Origin: an uncultured Eubacteriales bacterium
GTDB taxonomy: Bacteria > Bacillota > Clostridia > Christensenellales > Aristaeellaceae
NCBI GenBank assembly: GCA_902781095.1
Contig: CACZHW010000004.1
Coordinates: 1-64,000, forward strand
DNA length: 64,000 bases
Direction of reading: 5' to 3'
Made by a program: the position numbers and the translations under genes
Notes under the pieces: model-generated
What the model was told of the DNA's origin: nothing
The model's input: the letters and a program-made list of their open reading frames with translations, nothing else
Database searches by the model: none
Shown here: positions 57,553-64,000 of the stretch, in pieces
How positions within the stretch are numbered: position 1 is the first letter of the stretch
Layout of the letters: every line of letters begins with the position of its first letter

Positions 57553-58677
57553 ATGCACATCAGACCCTTTGCCGTCGAAGAATGGATGAACGCCTATGAA
57601 ACCGGTGCGCGTTACAACATCGCGGAGACCTGCGTGGATTCTGTCTCCCCCGACGAGCTGTTCGCCCTGACCGGCGAGGACCCAGGCGCTTTCTGGCGCA
57701 GCCTCGGCTGCCGCCGCCTCACCTACGGCGACATCGAGGGCTCGCCCGCCTTCCGGGAGGGTGTCTGCCGGCTTTACCGCACCCTCTCCCCTGAGCACGT
57801 CCTGACCACACACGGCGCAGCGGGTGCCAACCACCACGTCTTCTACTCCCTCGTCGAGCCCGGCGAGCGCGTCATCTCCATCGCGCCCAGCTACCAGCAG
57901 CTCACCTCCATTCCGGAGGCTTACGGCGCCGATCTCCGGATCCTGCGCCTGCGCCCGGAAAACGGCTACCTGCCGGACCTGGATGAACTGCGCGCCCTCG
58001 CCGTTCCGGGGACGAAGCTCATCTGCATCAACAACCCCAACAATCCGACCGGCGCGCTGATGGACGAGGCGATGCTGCGGGAGATCGTCGACGTGGCCCG
58101 CAGCGCCGGCGCCTACCTGCTCTGTGACGAGGTCTACCGGCACCTGACCCAGACGGACGATTACAGCCCCTCCATCGCCGATCTCTACGAGAAGGGCATT
58201 TCCGTCTCCAGCATGTCCAAGGTCTTCTCCCTCGCCGGGCTGCGTCTCGGGTGGATCGCGACGAAGGACGGGGACGCCATGCGCGCCTTCCTTTCCCACA
58301 GGGATTACAACCACATCTCCTGCGGCATGATGGACGAGGCGCTGGCCGCGCTGGCGCTCCGGCACGCCGATGCCGTACTCGCGCGCAGCCGCGGCATCGT
58401 GCGCGAAAACCTGGGAATTCTCACGCGCTGGATGGAAACGGAGCCGCACCTCTCCTGGGTGCGCCCGCAGGCGGGCACCACCGCGCTCATCCGCTGGGAC
58501 TATCCCCTGGAATCCTACGACTTCTGCCGGCAGCTTTACGATCAGACGGGTGCGTTTGTCACGCCGGGCGACTGCTTCGACGAGCCGCGCAGCATGCGCG
58601 TCGGCTATGCCTGCGATGCGCAGGTGCTGAGGGACGGCCTCGCCGCGGTCTCCGGTTTTCTCAGGACGTTGGAATAA
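57553..58677 (+). CDS. Class I/II PLP-dependent aminotransferase
   Basis: The 374-residue enzyme is a fold-type I transaminase. It shows ICINNPNNPTGALMD (about 156-170), CDEVYRHL near 195 and the PLP lysine in SMSKVFSLAGLRLGW (about 219-233). The C-terminal RVGYACD holds the substrate-carboxylate Arg. The amino-acid substrate is not decided. It starts with AAAGGAGG and is followed by a strong terminator. Its partners in the run are a nitroreductase and a CinA-like amidase. Confidence 0.9.
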   Translation: MHIRPFAVEEWMNAYETGARYNIAETCVDSVSPDELFALTGEDPGAFWRSLGCRRLTYGDIEGSPAFREGVCRLYRTLSPEHVLTTHGAAGANHHVFYSLVEPGERVISIAPSYQQLTSIPEAYGADLRILRLRPENGYLPDLDELRALAVPGTKLICINNPNNPTGALMDEAMLREIVDVARSAGAYLLCDEVYRHLTQTDDYSPSIADLYEKGISVSSMSKVFSLAGLRLGWIATKDGDAMRAFLSHRDYNHISCGMMDEALAALALRHADAVLARSRGIVRENLGILTRWMETEPHLSWVRPQAGTTALIRWDYPLESYDFCRQLYDQTGAFVTPGDCFDEPRSMRVGYACDAQVLRDGLAAVSGFLRTLE

Positions 58678-58706
58678 CCCCCATACAGCAGCAAAATAAA
58701 TACTAA

Positions 58707-58740
58707 GAGGCGGCCGCACTGCGCGGCCGCCTCAGCATTT
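58707..58740 (+). terminator. Terminator of the aminotransferase operon
   Basis: An 11-bp stem GAGGCGGCCGC (58707-58717) with 58723-58733 is followed by a short T-run (TTTTAAT). It marks the border to the AT-rich island. Confidence 0.85.
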
Positions 58741-58754
58741 TAATATAAGAGTCG

Positions 58755-58955
58755 TTACTTCTTCAATACTATTAATGCCTCTTCAACATCTGAATATTTC
58801 TTTGCATTTGGATTTAAGAGTATATGTTTTGCCTCTTGTATCGCTAAAACAGTTTCCCGATTTGGTTTCATATTTGTTGGATAATGCCCTTTTATATTAG
58901 GCTTTTTCAACACAATATAACTATCTTCATTGCATGTTTTCCCTTTGGTATTCAA
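58755..58955 (-). pseudogene. RelB/DinJ-like antitoxin C-terminal fragment
   Basis: The 66-codon frame ends with the RelB/DinJ antitoxin tail: NRETVLAIQEAKHILLNPNA, then KKYSDVEEALIVLKK. The ribbon-helix-helix N-terminus expected in this family is missing; the first 28 codons look unrelated. It starts at TTG 58955 or an internal ATG at 58871. No toxin gene is adjacent. It is likely a remnant of a toxin-antitoxin pair within the AT-rich island. Confidence 0.5.
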
Positions 58956-59009
58956 AGGTAGCTACATCCTCTTTTGATTCTATTTCAGTATTAAAAGTTT
59001 AAAACTATT

Positions 59010-59225
59010 CTACTCCTGGTTTCTAGCTTCTGTGCGACCAAGAATATAATCCGTAGATACATCATAGTAGTCAGCTAATCGTATTAATAAATCTGTTGGA
59101 ATATCTCGATATCCTTGTTCATAGCGGAAGTATTGAGGTTGAGTTATTCCTAGAATAGCAGCTAATTGTCTTTGCGTCAAATCATGGTCTTCTCGAAGGT
59201 CTCTAATCCTGCGGTAATATCCCAT
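59010..59225 (-). CDS. XRE-family transcriptional regulator
   Basis: The 71-residue protein is a single Cro/C1-type helix-turn-helix (YYRRIRDLREDHDLTQRQLAAILGI and TQPQYFRYEQGYRDIPTDLLIRLADYYDVSTDYILG). It has no extra domain and is likely the repressor of the divergent operon. Repeats containing GGATATC lie in the shared promoter region (59249-59312). The DNA is AT-rich. Confidence 0.88.
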   Translation of the reverse strand: MGYYRRIRDLREDHDLTQRQLAAILGITQPQYFRYEQGYRDIPTDLLIRLADYYDVSTDYILGRTEARNQE

Positions 59226-59248
59226 ACGACACCCCTTTGATAGCCAAA

Positions 59249-59312
59249 TGGATATCTTGACATTACCTTATTAGGATGGTAAGATTTGTGTATAATATCC
59301 ATTCGGATATCA
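59249..59312 (+). promoter_or_regulatory. Promoter and putative XRE operators
   Basis: TTGACA (59257-59262), 17 bp, TAAGAT (59280-59285) would drive the rightward genes. ATGGATATC (59249-59257) and a perfect palindrome ATATCC-ATTC-GGATAT (59296-59311) flank it. The half-site GGATATC recurs and is a candidate operator for the XRE protein. Confidence 0.55.
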
Positions 59313-59338
59313 AATTCTTTGTAAACGAGGTGTTTTAT

Positions 59339-59488
59339 ATGGCTAGAGAGGCTCATGACGGTGCAAACTATGTACGAATGCAAAAAGGGCACAGTTTAAT
59401 CTTCTGGCTCATCATGTGTTTCTTTGTTATCGGTATCCCATTTGTTATCTACTATACAATCAGTCCGAATCACTATTGGCATGCATAA
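59339..59488 (+). CDS. Small single-pass membrane protein
   Basis: The 49-residue peptide has a basic N-terminus (MAREAHDGANYVRMQKGHS), one hydrophobic helix (LIFWLIMCFFVIGIPFVIYY) and a short tail. GAGG sits 10 nt before the ATG. It lies between the XRE regulator promoter and the exported SH3 protein. No family recognised. Confidence 0.6.
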   Translation: MAREAHDGANYVRMQKGHSLIFWLIMCFFVIGIPFVIYYTISPNHYWHA

Positions 59489-59542
59489 GAAAAGCTAACT
59501 TAGGTTTTTGAAAGGAGGAATTGAGCTTTTGCTCAGAAATAT

Positions 59543-60469
59543 ATGAAAAGATTCTTTGTTTTATCCTTTCTCATTCTGGTGTTATTCGTGACCACAGTTT
59601 TCGCTGAAAGCGGCCATGTTCTGATCACTCATAATGGAACCGTTAACGTCCGAAAGGCCTCGGATAAAAACAGTCAAAAAGTTGGCAGTGCATATTCTGG
59701 CAGCACCTATGAATACTTGGAAATAGCCAGCAATGGATGGTATAAGATTAGATTGGACGATGGAACCATCGGATACATTTCTGGTAAAATGGCAAAGGTT
59801 GTCGATGTAGCAACAGAAGAAAAAACTGCTGACACTGAAACTGTCGTCCCAGAGTCAACAGCTATTGAAAGCACAACTAAAGCAGCAGAAGAAGTGGTTA
59901 ATGCGCCTGTTTTGAGTGGTGATGGGTGGGAAATTACTGCTGAGTATAAATATCATTCTCGCTACAGTAGTTATTACAACTATATGTTTGTCCTCAAAAA
60001 TACCAGTGGCGAGGACAGCGATATTAGCGTTCAAGTTCTTTTCTATGACAAATCAGGAAACATTCTTGGTGTAGCAAATCAAACTGAAAATGCCTGCGAA
60101 GCCGGATATGAAACATTCTGGAGTTGTCAAAATGACATGGAATTCGACCATGCTACAGTATCTGTAACCATGAGTCCCTGCAGCCGGTGGGCAAAAGCAT
60201 GCCAGTCTAAGATTGCTGTTACTACTTCTCAAGTTGGAAACAAAGTAATCATTTCTGCGACGAATACAGGCGATAAGCCTGCCCAATTTGTAGAATACTA
60301 TGTCATCTTTACGGACAAGAAAGGTAATCTTATAAACTATGATTGGGGCTATATGACAGACAATGACGGAGAGATTAAACCCGGACGTACTGAGATTCGA
60401 GATGCAAAATGCGATACCTCGTACGACCAAGTGTACGTCTACCAGTTGGGCAGAATAAGTGACTTCTAA
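59543..60469 (+). CDS. Exported protein with SH3b and FxLYD-like domains
   Basis: The 308-residue protein has a signal peptide (cleavage after VFA, near residue 21), an SH3b domain (about 23-88: VNVRKASDKNSQKVGSAY, GTIGYISGKMAKV), a Thr-rich linker and a C-terminal pair of beta domains. The first of the pair has YNYMFVLKNTSGEDSDISVQV, like FxLYD modules. It is probably wall-associated. The gene is AT-rich and seems acquired with its two neighbours. A terminator follows. Confidence 0.75.
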   Translation: MKRFFVLSFLILVLFVTTVFAESGHVLITHNGTVNVRKASDKNSQKVGSAYSGSTYEYLEIASNGWYKIRLDDGTIGYISGKMAKVVDVATEEKTADTETVVPESTAIESTTKAAEEVVNAPVLSGDGWEITAEYKYHSRYSSYYNYMFVLKNTSGEDSDISVQVLFYDKSGNILGVANQTENACEAGYETFWSCQNDMEFDHATVSVTMSPCSRWAKACQSKIAVTTSQVGNKVIISATNTGDKPAQFVEYYVIFTDKKGNLINYDWGYMTDNDGEIKPGRTEIRDAKCDTSYDQVYVYQLGRISDF

Positions 60470-60509
60470 ATCTGCTTAATCTGTCCATTAATATTTGATA
60501 ATAATGAAG

Positions 60510-60550
60510 ACAGAGCCGGGTTCAATCAAATGAATCCGGCTCTGTTTTCT
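60510..60550 (+). terminator. Terminator of the AT-rich island operon
   Basis: AGAGCCGGGTTCA-type arm (from 60510) pairs with TGAATCCGGCTCT (60531-60543) with one mismatch, followed by TTTTCTT. Confidence 0.75.
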
Positions 60551-60558
60551 TATAAAGA

Positions 60559-61977
60559 TTAGAATATCCTGTGCGCCGTCTTGGTCTCGTCCAGCATCAC
60601 GCGCGTCACGGTGGGATGATCCTCCATGATGCGGGAGACCGTGCGCTCCACCAGATCATAGGGGAGGCGCGCCGGAACCAGCACGCCGCCGGCCCTCGTG
60701 TGCGCGCACAGCAGCACCTGCCGGCCGCCGCCGAAGGCCCCCTCTTCCGAGAGCAGCGGATAGAAGTCGTACAGCTTGGGCATCAGGCCCGCACCTTCCA
60801 GCTCCTCACGGAAGATCGCGTCAATGCTGCGCAGCATGGACAGCTTTTCCTCGCGGATCTCACCCATCACAAGGGCGCCCAGCCCCAGCGGCGGGAACGC
60901 CTTGCGCTCCCGGATTGCGCTCGGAACGCCGAGGCGCTCCGCCATGGCGCGTACCTCTCTGCGGAAGCAGATGGACAGCGGCTCAAGCGGTTCGCCCTGC
61001 ATAAACTCCCTGGGCGTCATCCGGCCGAACAGGCGGTCCGTGTAATCCGTGCCGATGATGAGCCGCGTGGACGCGTCTCCCGCTTCGGCCTCCAGCGCCT
61101 CCAGCAGGCATTTCTGGACGGCGTTGCGCTTTTGCTGGCGCCCCCGCACGCCGGAAAACGCCTTCAGCATCCGGTCCCGGATGTCCAGCGTCACCAGCGG
61201 AATGCCGAGCGCCTCGTAAGTTTCGCGGATCGTCTCGCCCTCGTTCTCCCGCATGAGGCCGGTTTCGACGAACACGGCGGTCATCCTGTCCCCGAAGGCC
61301 TGCTTGCCCATGATGGCCGCGACCGTGGAAACCAGGCCGCCGCTGACCGCGCAGATCGCCCGGCCGCCGGCGGAAGCCGCCTCTTCCAGCTGCCTTTGGG
61401 CCTCCTCCATCGCGGTGTCGACCGAATACCATGGATCGCAGCCGCAGACGTCGAAGAGGAAGGCCTCCAGTATGCCGGTCGTCGTGGGATCGTTGCGCTC
61501 CATCTCGAACTGGATGCCGTAGAGCCGGCGCTCCGGATCCTCAAAGCCCAGTGTGCAGCCGGCTCCGCTGGCGCTCATGCGCACGCTGGCCGGCAGCATC
61601 AGGGTCTGCGCTTCCCGAATGAAGCGTTCGCCGTCTTCCGCCCGGGCAAAAAGCACGCTCTGCTCAAAGTGGACGTCCACCTTCCGGCGGGAAATCCCCG
61701 TGCCGGCGCAGGCGCCGCCCAGCGCCGTCAGCATCATGTGCGCAGCGTGGCCGAGCGCCAGGACCGGCACCCCCATCTCGAGGATGGAGGCGTCCATGAC
61801 GCCGGAACCCGAGTCCTCTCCGCTCAGGATGATGCCGCGGGGCTCGTATTCCGCCGCCTGCCGGGCCGTCGTCGAGCCCGGGAGGATCACACTGAAGACG
61901 TGCTCCCCGCGCAGGCGCTTCGCCAGTTCAAGCGAGGTGCGCTCGGAATAGCTGAAGATCAATACAGTATCGTTCAT
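60559..61977 (-). CDS. Catalytically degenerate GMP-synthase (GuaA) paralogue
   Basis: The 472-residue protein has the complete GuaA domain order: class I glutamine amidotransferase (about 1-180), PP-loop ATP pyrophosphatase (about 205-345) and the C-terminal dimer domain. The amidotransferase Cys (CYG in GuaA) is replaced (ALGHAAHMM), and the active-site FHPE reads FEME, losing the His. The PP-loop SGGxDS becomes SGGLVST, losing the Asp. It should therefore not make GMP and may be a regulator or have a new function. The flanking genes are rplQ (66 bp upstream) and the AT-rich island. The gene is intact, without stops. Confidence 0.85.
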   Translation of the reverse strand: MNDTVLIFSYSERTSLELAKRLRGEHVFSVILPGSTTARQAAEYEPRGIILSGEDSGSGVMDASILEMGVPVLALGHAAHMMLTALGGACAGTGISRRKVDVHFEQSVLFARAEDGERFIREAQTLMLPASVRMSASGAGCTLGFEDPERRLYGIQFEMERNDPTTTGILEAFLFDVCGCDPWYSVDTAMEEAQRQLEEAASAGGRAICAVSGGLVSTVAAIMGKQAFGDRMTAVFVETGLMRENEGETIRETYEALGIPLVTLDIRDRMLKAFSGVRGRQQKRNAVQKCLLEALEAEAGDASTRLIIGTDYTDRLFGRMTPREFMQGEPLEPLSICFRREVRAMAERLGVPSAIRERKAFPPLGLGALVMGEIREEKLSMLRSIDAIFREELEGAGLMPKLYDFYPLLSEEGAFGGGRQVLLCAHTRAGGVLVPARLPYDLVERTVSRIMEDHPTVTRVMLDETKTAHRIF

Positions 61978-61999
61978 CTTATCCTTCCTCGATGAGCAA

Positions 62000-62030
62000 A
62001 GAAGCTGCTTCGCGTTGCGAAACAGCTTCT
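62000..62030 (-). terminator. Weak terminator-like hairpin between rplQ and the GuaA-like gene
   Basis: AGAAGCTG (62000-62007) pairs with CAGCTTCT (62023-62030), with a second CGC/GCG pair near the loop. Only TTT follows on the minus strand, so it may be an attenuator. Confidence 0.4.
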
Positions 62031-62043
62031 CCGATTTCAGAAA

Positions 62044-62556
62044 TCAGATAAACTCGAGAATGACCATCTCGGCTGCGTCGCCGCGGCGCGGGCCCTTCTT
62101 CAGGATGCGCGTGTAACCGCCGGCGCAGTTCTTCTCGGCGTTGCGGACCTTGTACTTGGGGCCGTACTCGCGGAAGAGCTTCTCCACGCAGGGATACTTC
62201 ACGTCCTTGGTGCGGGCGCGGAACTCGGCCTTGTTCTCGTCGGCCTTCTTGGTCTCCTTCATCGGATAGAGCACACGCATCATCCGACGGCGGGCGTTCA
62301 GCTTGCTGGGCGCGTCGTTCTGCACCTTCACGGTGACAGCCTGGCCCTTGTCGTTATTGAAGGTCTTTTCGACCTCAATGTTATTGTCGCACTCGGCAAT
62401 GGCGAGCGTCACGAGATGCTCCGCGATGGGGCGCACCTCCTTGGCCCGGGCCAGAGTTGTCTCGATGCGGCCATACCAAATGAGATTGGTGACCTGGTTG
62501 CGGAGCAGCGCCTTGCGCTGCGAGGCCGTGAGGCCAAGTTTACGCTGTTTAGCCAT
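62044..62556 (-). CDS. rplQ: 50S ribosomal protein L17
   Basis: The protein starts [20 protein letters not shown] and has [25 protein letters not shown], diagnostic of L17. It is 170 residues, against about 115-125 in many bacteria. The extra length lies in a charged middle ([20 protein letters not shown]) and extended end. It lies 171 bp after rpoA; the gap holds a structured RNA. Confidence 0.95.
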   Translation of the reverse strand: MAKQRKLGLTASQRKALLRNQVTNLIWYGRIETTLARAKEVRPIAEHLVTLAIAECDNNIEVEKTFNNDKGQAVTVKVQNDAPSKLNARRRMMRVLYPMKETKKADENKAEFRARTKDVKYPCVEKLFREYGPKYKVRNAEKNCAGGYTRILKKGPRRGDAAEMVILEFI

Positions 62557-62589
62557 TGGGATTTCCTCCTTTTTGGGTCCGCCTCCTGC

Positions 62590-62695
62590 AAATGAGGATC
62601 TCTACCCGTCCGGCAGCCGTCACCGGCTTGCGGAAACCCGTTTACGGCAGGGTAACCGGTTTCCGCTCCCTTCCGGGACCGGACGAGCCTCATTT
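62590..62695 (-). other. Long nested inverted-repeat RNA between rpoA and rplQ
   Basis: Three nested pairings lie in one 106-nt stretch: AAATGAGG (62590-62597) with CCTCATTT (62688-62695), GTCCGG (62608-62613) with CCGGAC (62679-62684), and CGGAAACC (62631-62638) with GGTTTCCG (62658-62665). No T-tract follows. It could act as an autoregulatory leader for L17, a processing site or a new structured element. Confidence 0.6.
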
Positions 62696-62727
62696 CCCTT
62701 AGGCGCGACCTTTGTGGGCATTGCCCC

Positions 62728-63666
62728 TTATTCTTCCGCGGTCCTCAGGGCCATGCCCAGGGCGGCGAGCTTCTGCTCGACCTCCTCCAGGCTCTTCTTG
62801 CCCAGGTTGCGGACCTTCATCATGTCTTCCTGATTCTTCTGTACCAGCTCCGCGACGGTGTTGATGCCGGCGCGCTTGAGGCAGTTATAGGCCCTGACGG
62901 AGAGATCCAGCTCTTCGATGGTCATCTCCAGGACCTTCTCCTGGGTGTCGTTCTCCTTCTCGCTGAAGCCGACCTGCGCCACCTGATCGGTGAGGCCCAT
63001 GAAGATCTTCAGGTGCTTGTAGAAGACATCCGCCGCCGCCGCAATCGCCTCGTCCGGCTTGACGCTTCCGTCCGTCCAGACCTCGAGGGTCAGGCGGTCG
63101 AAATCCGTCTCCTTGCCGACACGCGTGTTCTCCACGGTGTAGTTCACCTTGCGGATGGGGGTAAAGATGGAATCGGTGGGGATGACGCCGATGGGCGTAT
63201 CCGCCGTCTTGTTGCGCTCCGCGCTGACATAGCCCATGCCCTTTTCCAAGGTCACGTACAGGGTCACGTCGGCGTCCTCGTTCAGCTCCGCGATGTGCAG
63301 ATCCGGATTGATGATCTCGATCTGGTCGTCGACGGCCAGATCCGCGCCGGTGAGTTCGCAGGGGCCCTTGACGTGGAGCGTAATCGTCTTTTTGCCCTCG
63401 CAGAACAGCCTGGCGGAGAGCTCTTTCAGGTTGAGGATGATCTCTGCAACGTCTTCCTTCACGCCGGGGACGGCGGAAAATTCGTGCTGGATTCCCTCAA
63501 TGCGAATGCTGGAGACTGCCACGCCGGGGAGCGAGCTGAGCAGCACGCGGCGCAGGGAGTTACCCAGCGTCTGGCCAAAGCCGTGCTCCAGCGGCTCCAC
63601 GACGAATTTGCCGTAGCTGTCGCCGACCTCCACGCGTTCGATAAGGGGCTTTTCGAGTTCGATCAT
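62728..63666 (-). CDS. rpoA: RNA polymerase alpha subunit
   Basis: The 312-residue protein has the N-terminal assembly domain ([28 protein letters not shown] near 21-48), and the C-terminal DNA-binding domain ([17 protein letters not shown] near 258-274). It follows rpsD by 41 bp in the standard S4-alpha-L17 order. Confidence 0.97.
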   Translation of the reverse strand: MIELEKPLIERVEVGDSYGKFVVEPLEHGFGQTLGNSLRRVLLSSLPGVAVSSIRIEGIQHEFSAVPGVKEDVAEIILNLKELSARLFCEGKKTITLHVKGPCELTGADLAVDDQIEIINPDLHIAELNEDADVTLYVTLEKGMGYVSAERNKTADTPIGVIPTDSIFTPIRKVNYTVENTRVGKETDFDRLTLEVWTDGSVKPDEAIAAAADVFYKHLKIFMGLTDQVAQVGFSEKENDTQEKVLEMTIEELDLSVRAYNCLKRAGINTVAELVQKNQEDMMKVRNLGKKSLEEVEQKLAALGMALRTAEE

Positions 63667-63707
63667 TGGGCAGATTCCTCCTCACATGTCCCGTGAACAG
63701 CCATGGA

Positions 63708-64000
63708 TTAACGAGAATAGAGCTCGACGATGAGGTGCTCCTGCACCGGATAGTCGATATCCTCGCGCGTGGGCAGCGCAGAGACGGTGCCCGTCAGAGT
63801 CGGGGCGCTGAAGGTGAGCCACTTGGGCGTCACGGCGCCGGTGCCCTCGCGCAGGCTCTTGAACATCTCCTGCTCACGGCTGCGCTCGCGCAGCGTGATC
63901 ACATCGCCCGCCTTCACCAGGTAGGAGGGGATGTTGACCTTGCGGCCGTTGACCATGATGTGGCCGTGCACCACAATCTGGCGCGCCATGCGGCGGGTCT
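63708..64000 (-). CDS. rpsD: 30S ribosomal protein S4 (C-terminal part, runs off the window)
   Basis: The visible 97 codons carry the S4 RNA-binding core (MARQIVVHGHIMVNGRKVNIPSYLVKAGD) and C-terminus. The N-terminal half, including the start codon, lies beyond base 64000. An in-frame ATG at 63989 is internal (the full S4 is about 200 residues). Confidence 0.95.
   Translation of the reverse strand, partial: TRRMARQIVVHGHIMVNGRKVNIPSYLVKAGDVITLRERSREQEMFKSLREGTGAVTPKWLTFSAPTLTGTVSALPTREDIDYPVQEHLIVELYSR

Noticed and set aside
1..64000. CRISPR arrays
   Set aside because: No regularly spaced identical repeats and no cas genes were seen. The clustered repeats at 46970-47148 are hairpin elements in both orientations, not spacer arrays.

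Overview
The window looks like a chromosomal segment of a high-GC Gram-positive bacterium of the Bacillota, most likely class Clostridia. The signs are a tryptophan T-box leader, the ylxM-ffh-rpsP-khpA-rimM operon, a two-gene SUF system, RqcP, a DUF4364 gene, consensus sigma-A promoters (TTGACA-17-TATAAT), AAGGAGG ribosome sites and the rpsD-rpoA-rplQ block at the right edge. A gut or rumen habitat is a guess from the general character of the genes. Most genes are GC-rich with long antisense shadow frames. Three stretches are clearly AT-richer and look acquired: the IS at the left edge, 37.5-38.8 kb and 58.7-60.5 kb.

Layout. 0-1.7 kb: an IS3-family element with a programmed frameshift. 1.8-4.2 kb: a MarR-controlled exported flavoprotein reductase. 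4.3-7.5 kb: sugar-metabolism genes (acetyltransferase, Gfo/Idh/MocA oxidoreductase, phosphohexomutase). 7.6-10.2 kb: an arginine-type ABC binding protein and permease with dimethylarginine hydrolase (DDAH). 10.3-12.5 kb: a small HAD / ParB-like / membrane-peptide operon facing thrH. 12.6-17.7 kb: T-box-controlled trpBA followed on the same strand by an FbpA/FbpB-like transporter. 17.8-24.3 kb: sirtuin, alpha/beta hydrolase, gamma-glutamyltransferase and a hybrid histidine kinase. 24.4-30.3 kb: the SRP/S16/RimM operon, in which two exported proteins sit where trmD and rplS usually lie. 30.4-36.8 kb: TraX-like protein, SufCB, UppP, DUF2461 and a large membrane-anchored surface protein. 36.9-40.7 kb: a flavin-type oxidase, small exported proteins and tRNA-Val. 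40.8-45.2 kb: one leftward operon (HPr-like, DUF4364, membrane protein, rqcP, ispDF, Mrr-like nuclease). 45.4-46.7 kb: an exported SH3 protein. 46.7-55.8 kb: a compact phage-derived head/tail-tip/lysis cluster. 56-58.7 kb: a double-glycine-leader LysM peptide, nitroreductase, CinA-like amidase and aminotransferase. 58.7-60.5 kb: an AT-rich accessory island. 60.6-64 kb: a degenerate GMP-synthase paralogue, rplQ, rpoA and the start-truncated rpsD.

Several units fit together. The DDAH operon would import and hydrolyse methylated arginine. The T-box should couple trpBA, and possibly the transporter after it, to uncharged tRNA-Trp. The phage cluster has packaging, capsid, tail-tip and lysis genes but no integrase, repressor, replication, tail-tube or tape-measure gene, and its composition matches the host, so it looks domesticated or decayed. 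The observations I would follow first are the GG-leader LysM peptide at 56035, the inactive-looking GuaA paralogue at 60559, the minimal phage-derived cluster, the HPr-like protein without its phosphorylatable histidine, and the structured RNA between rpoA and rplQ.
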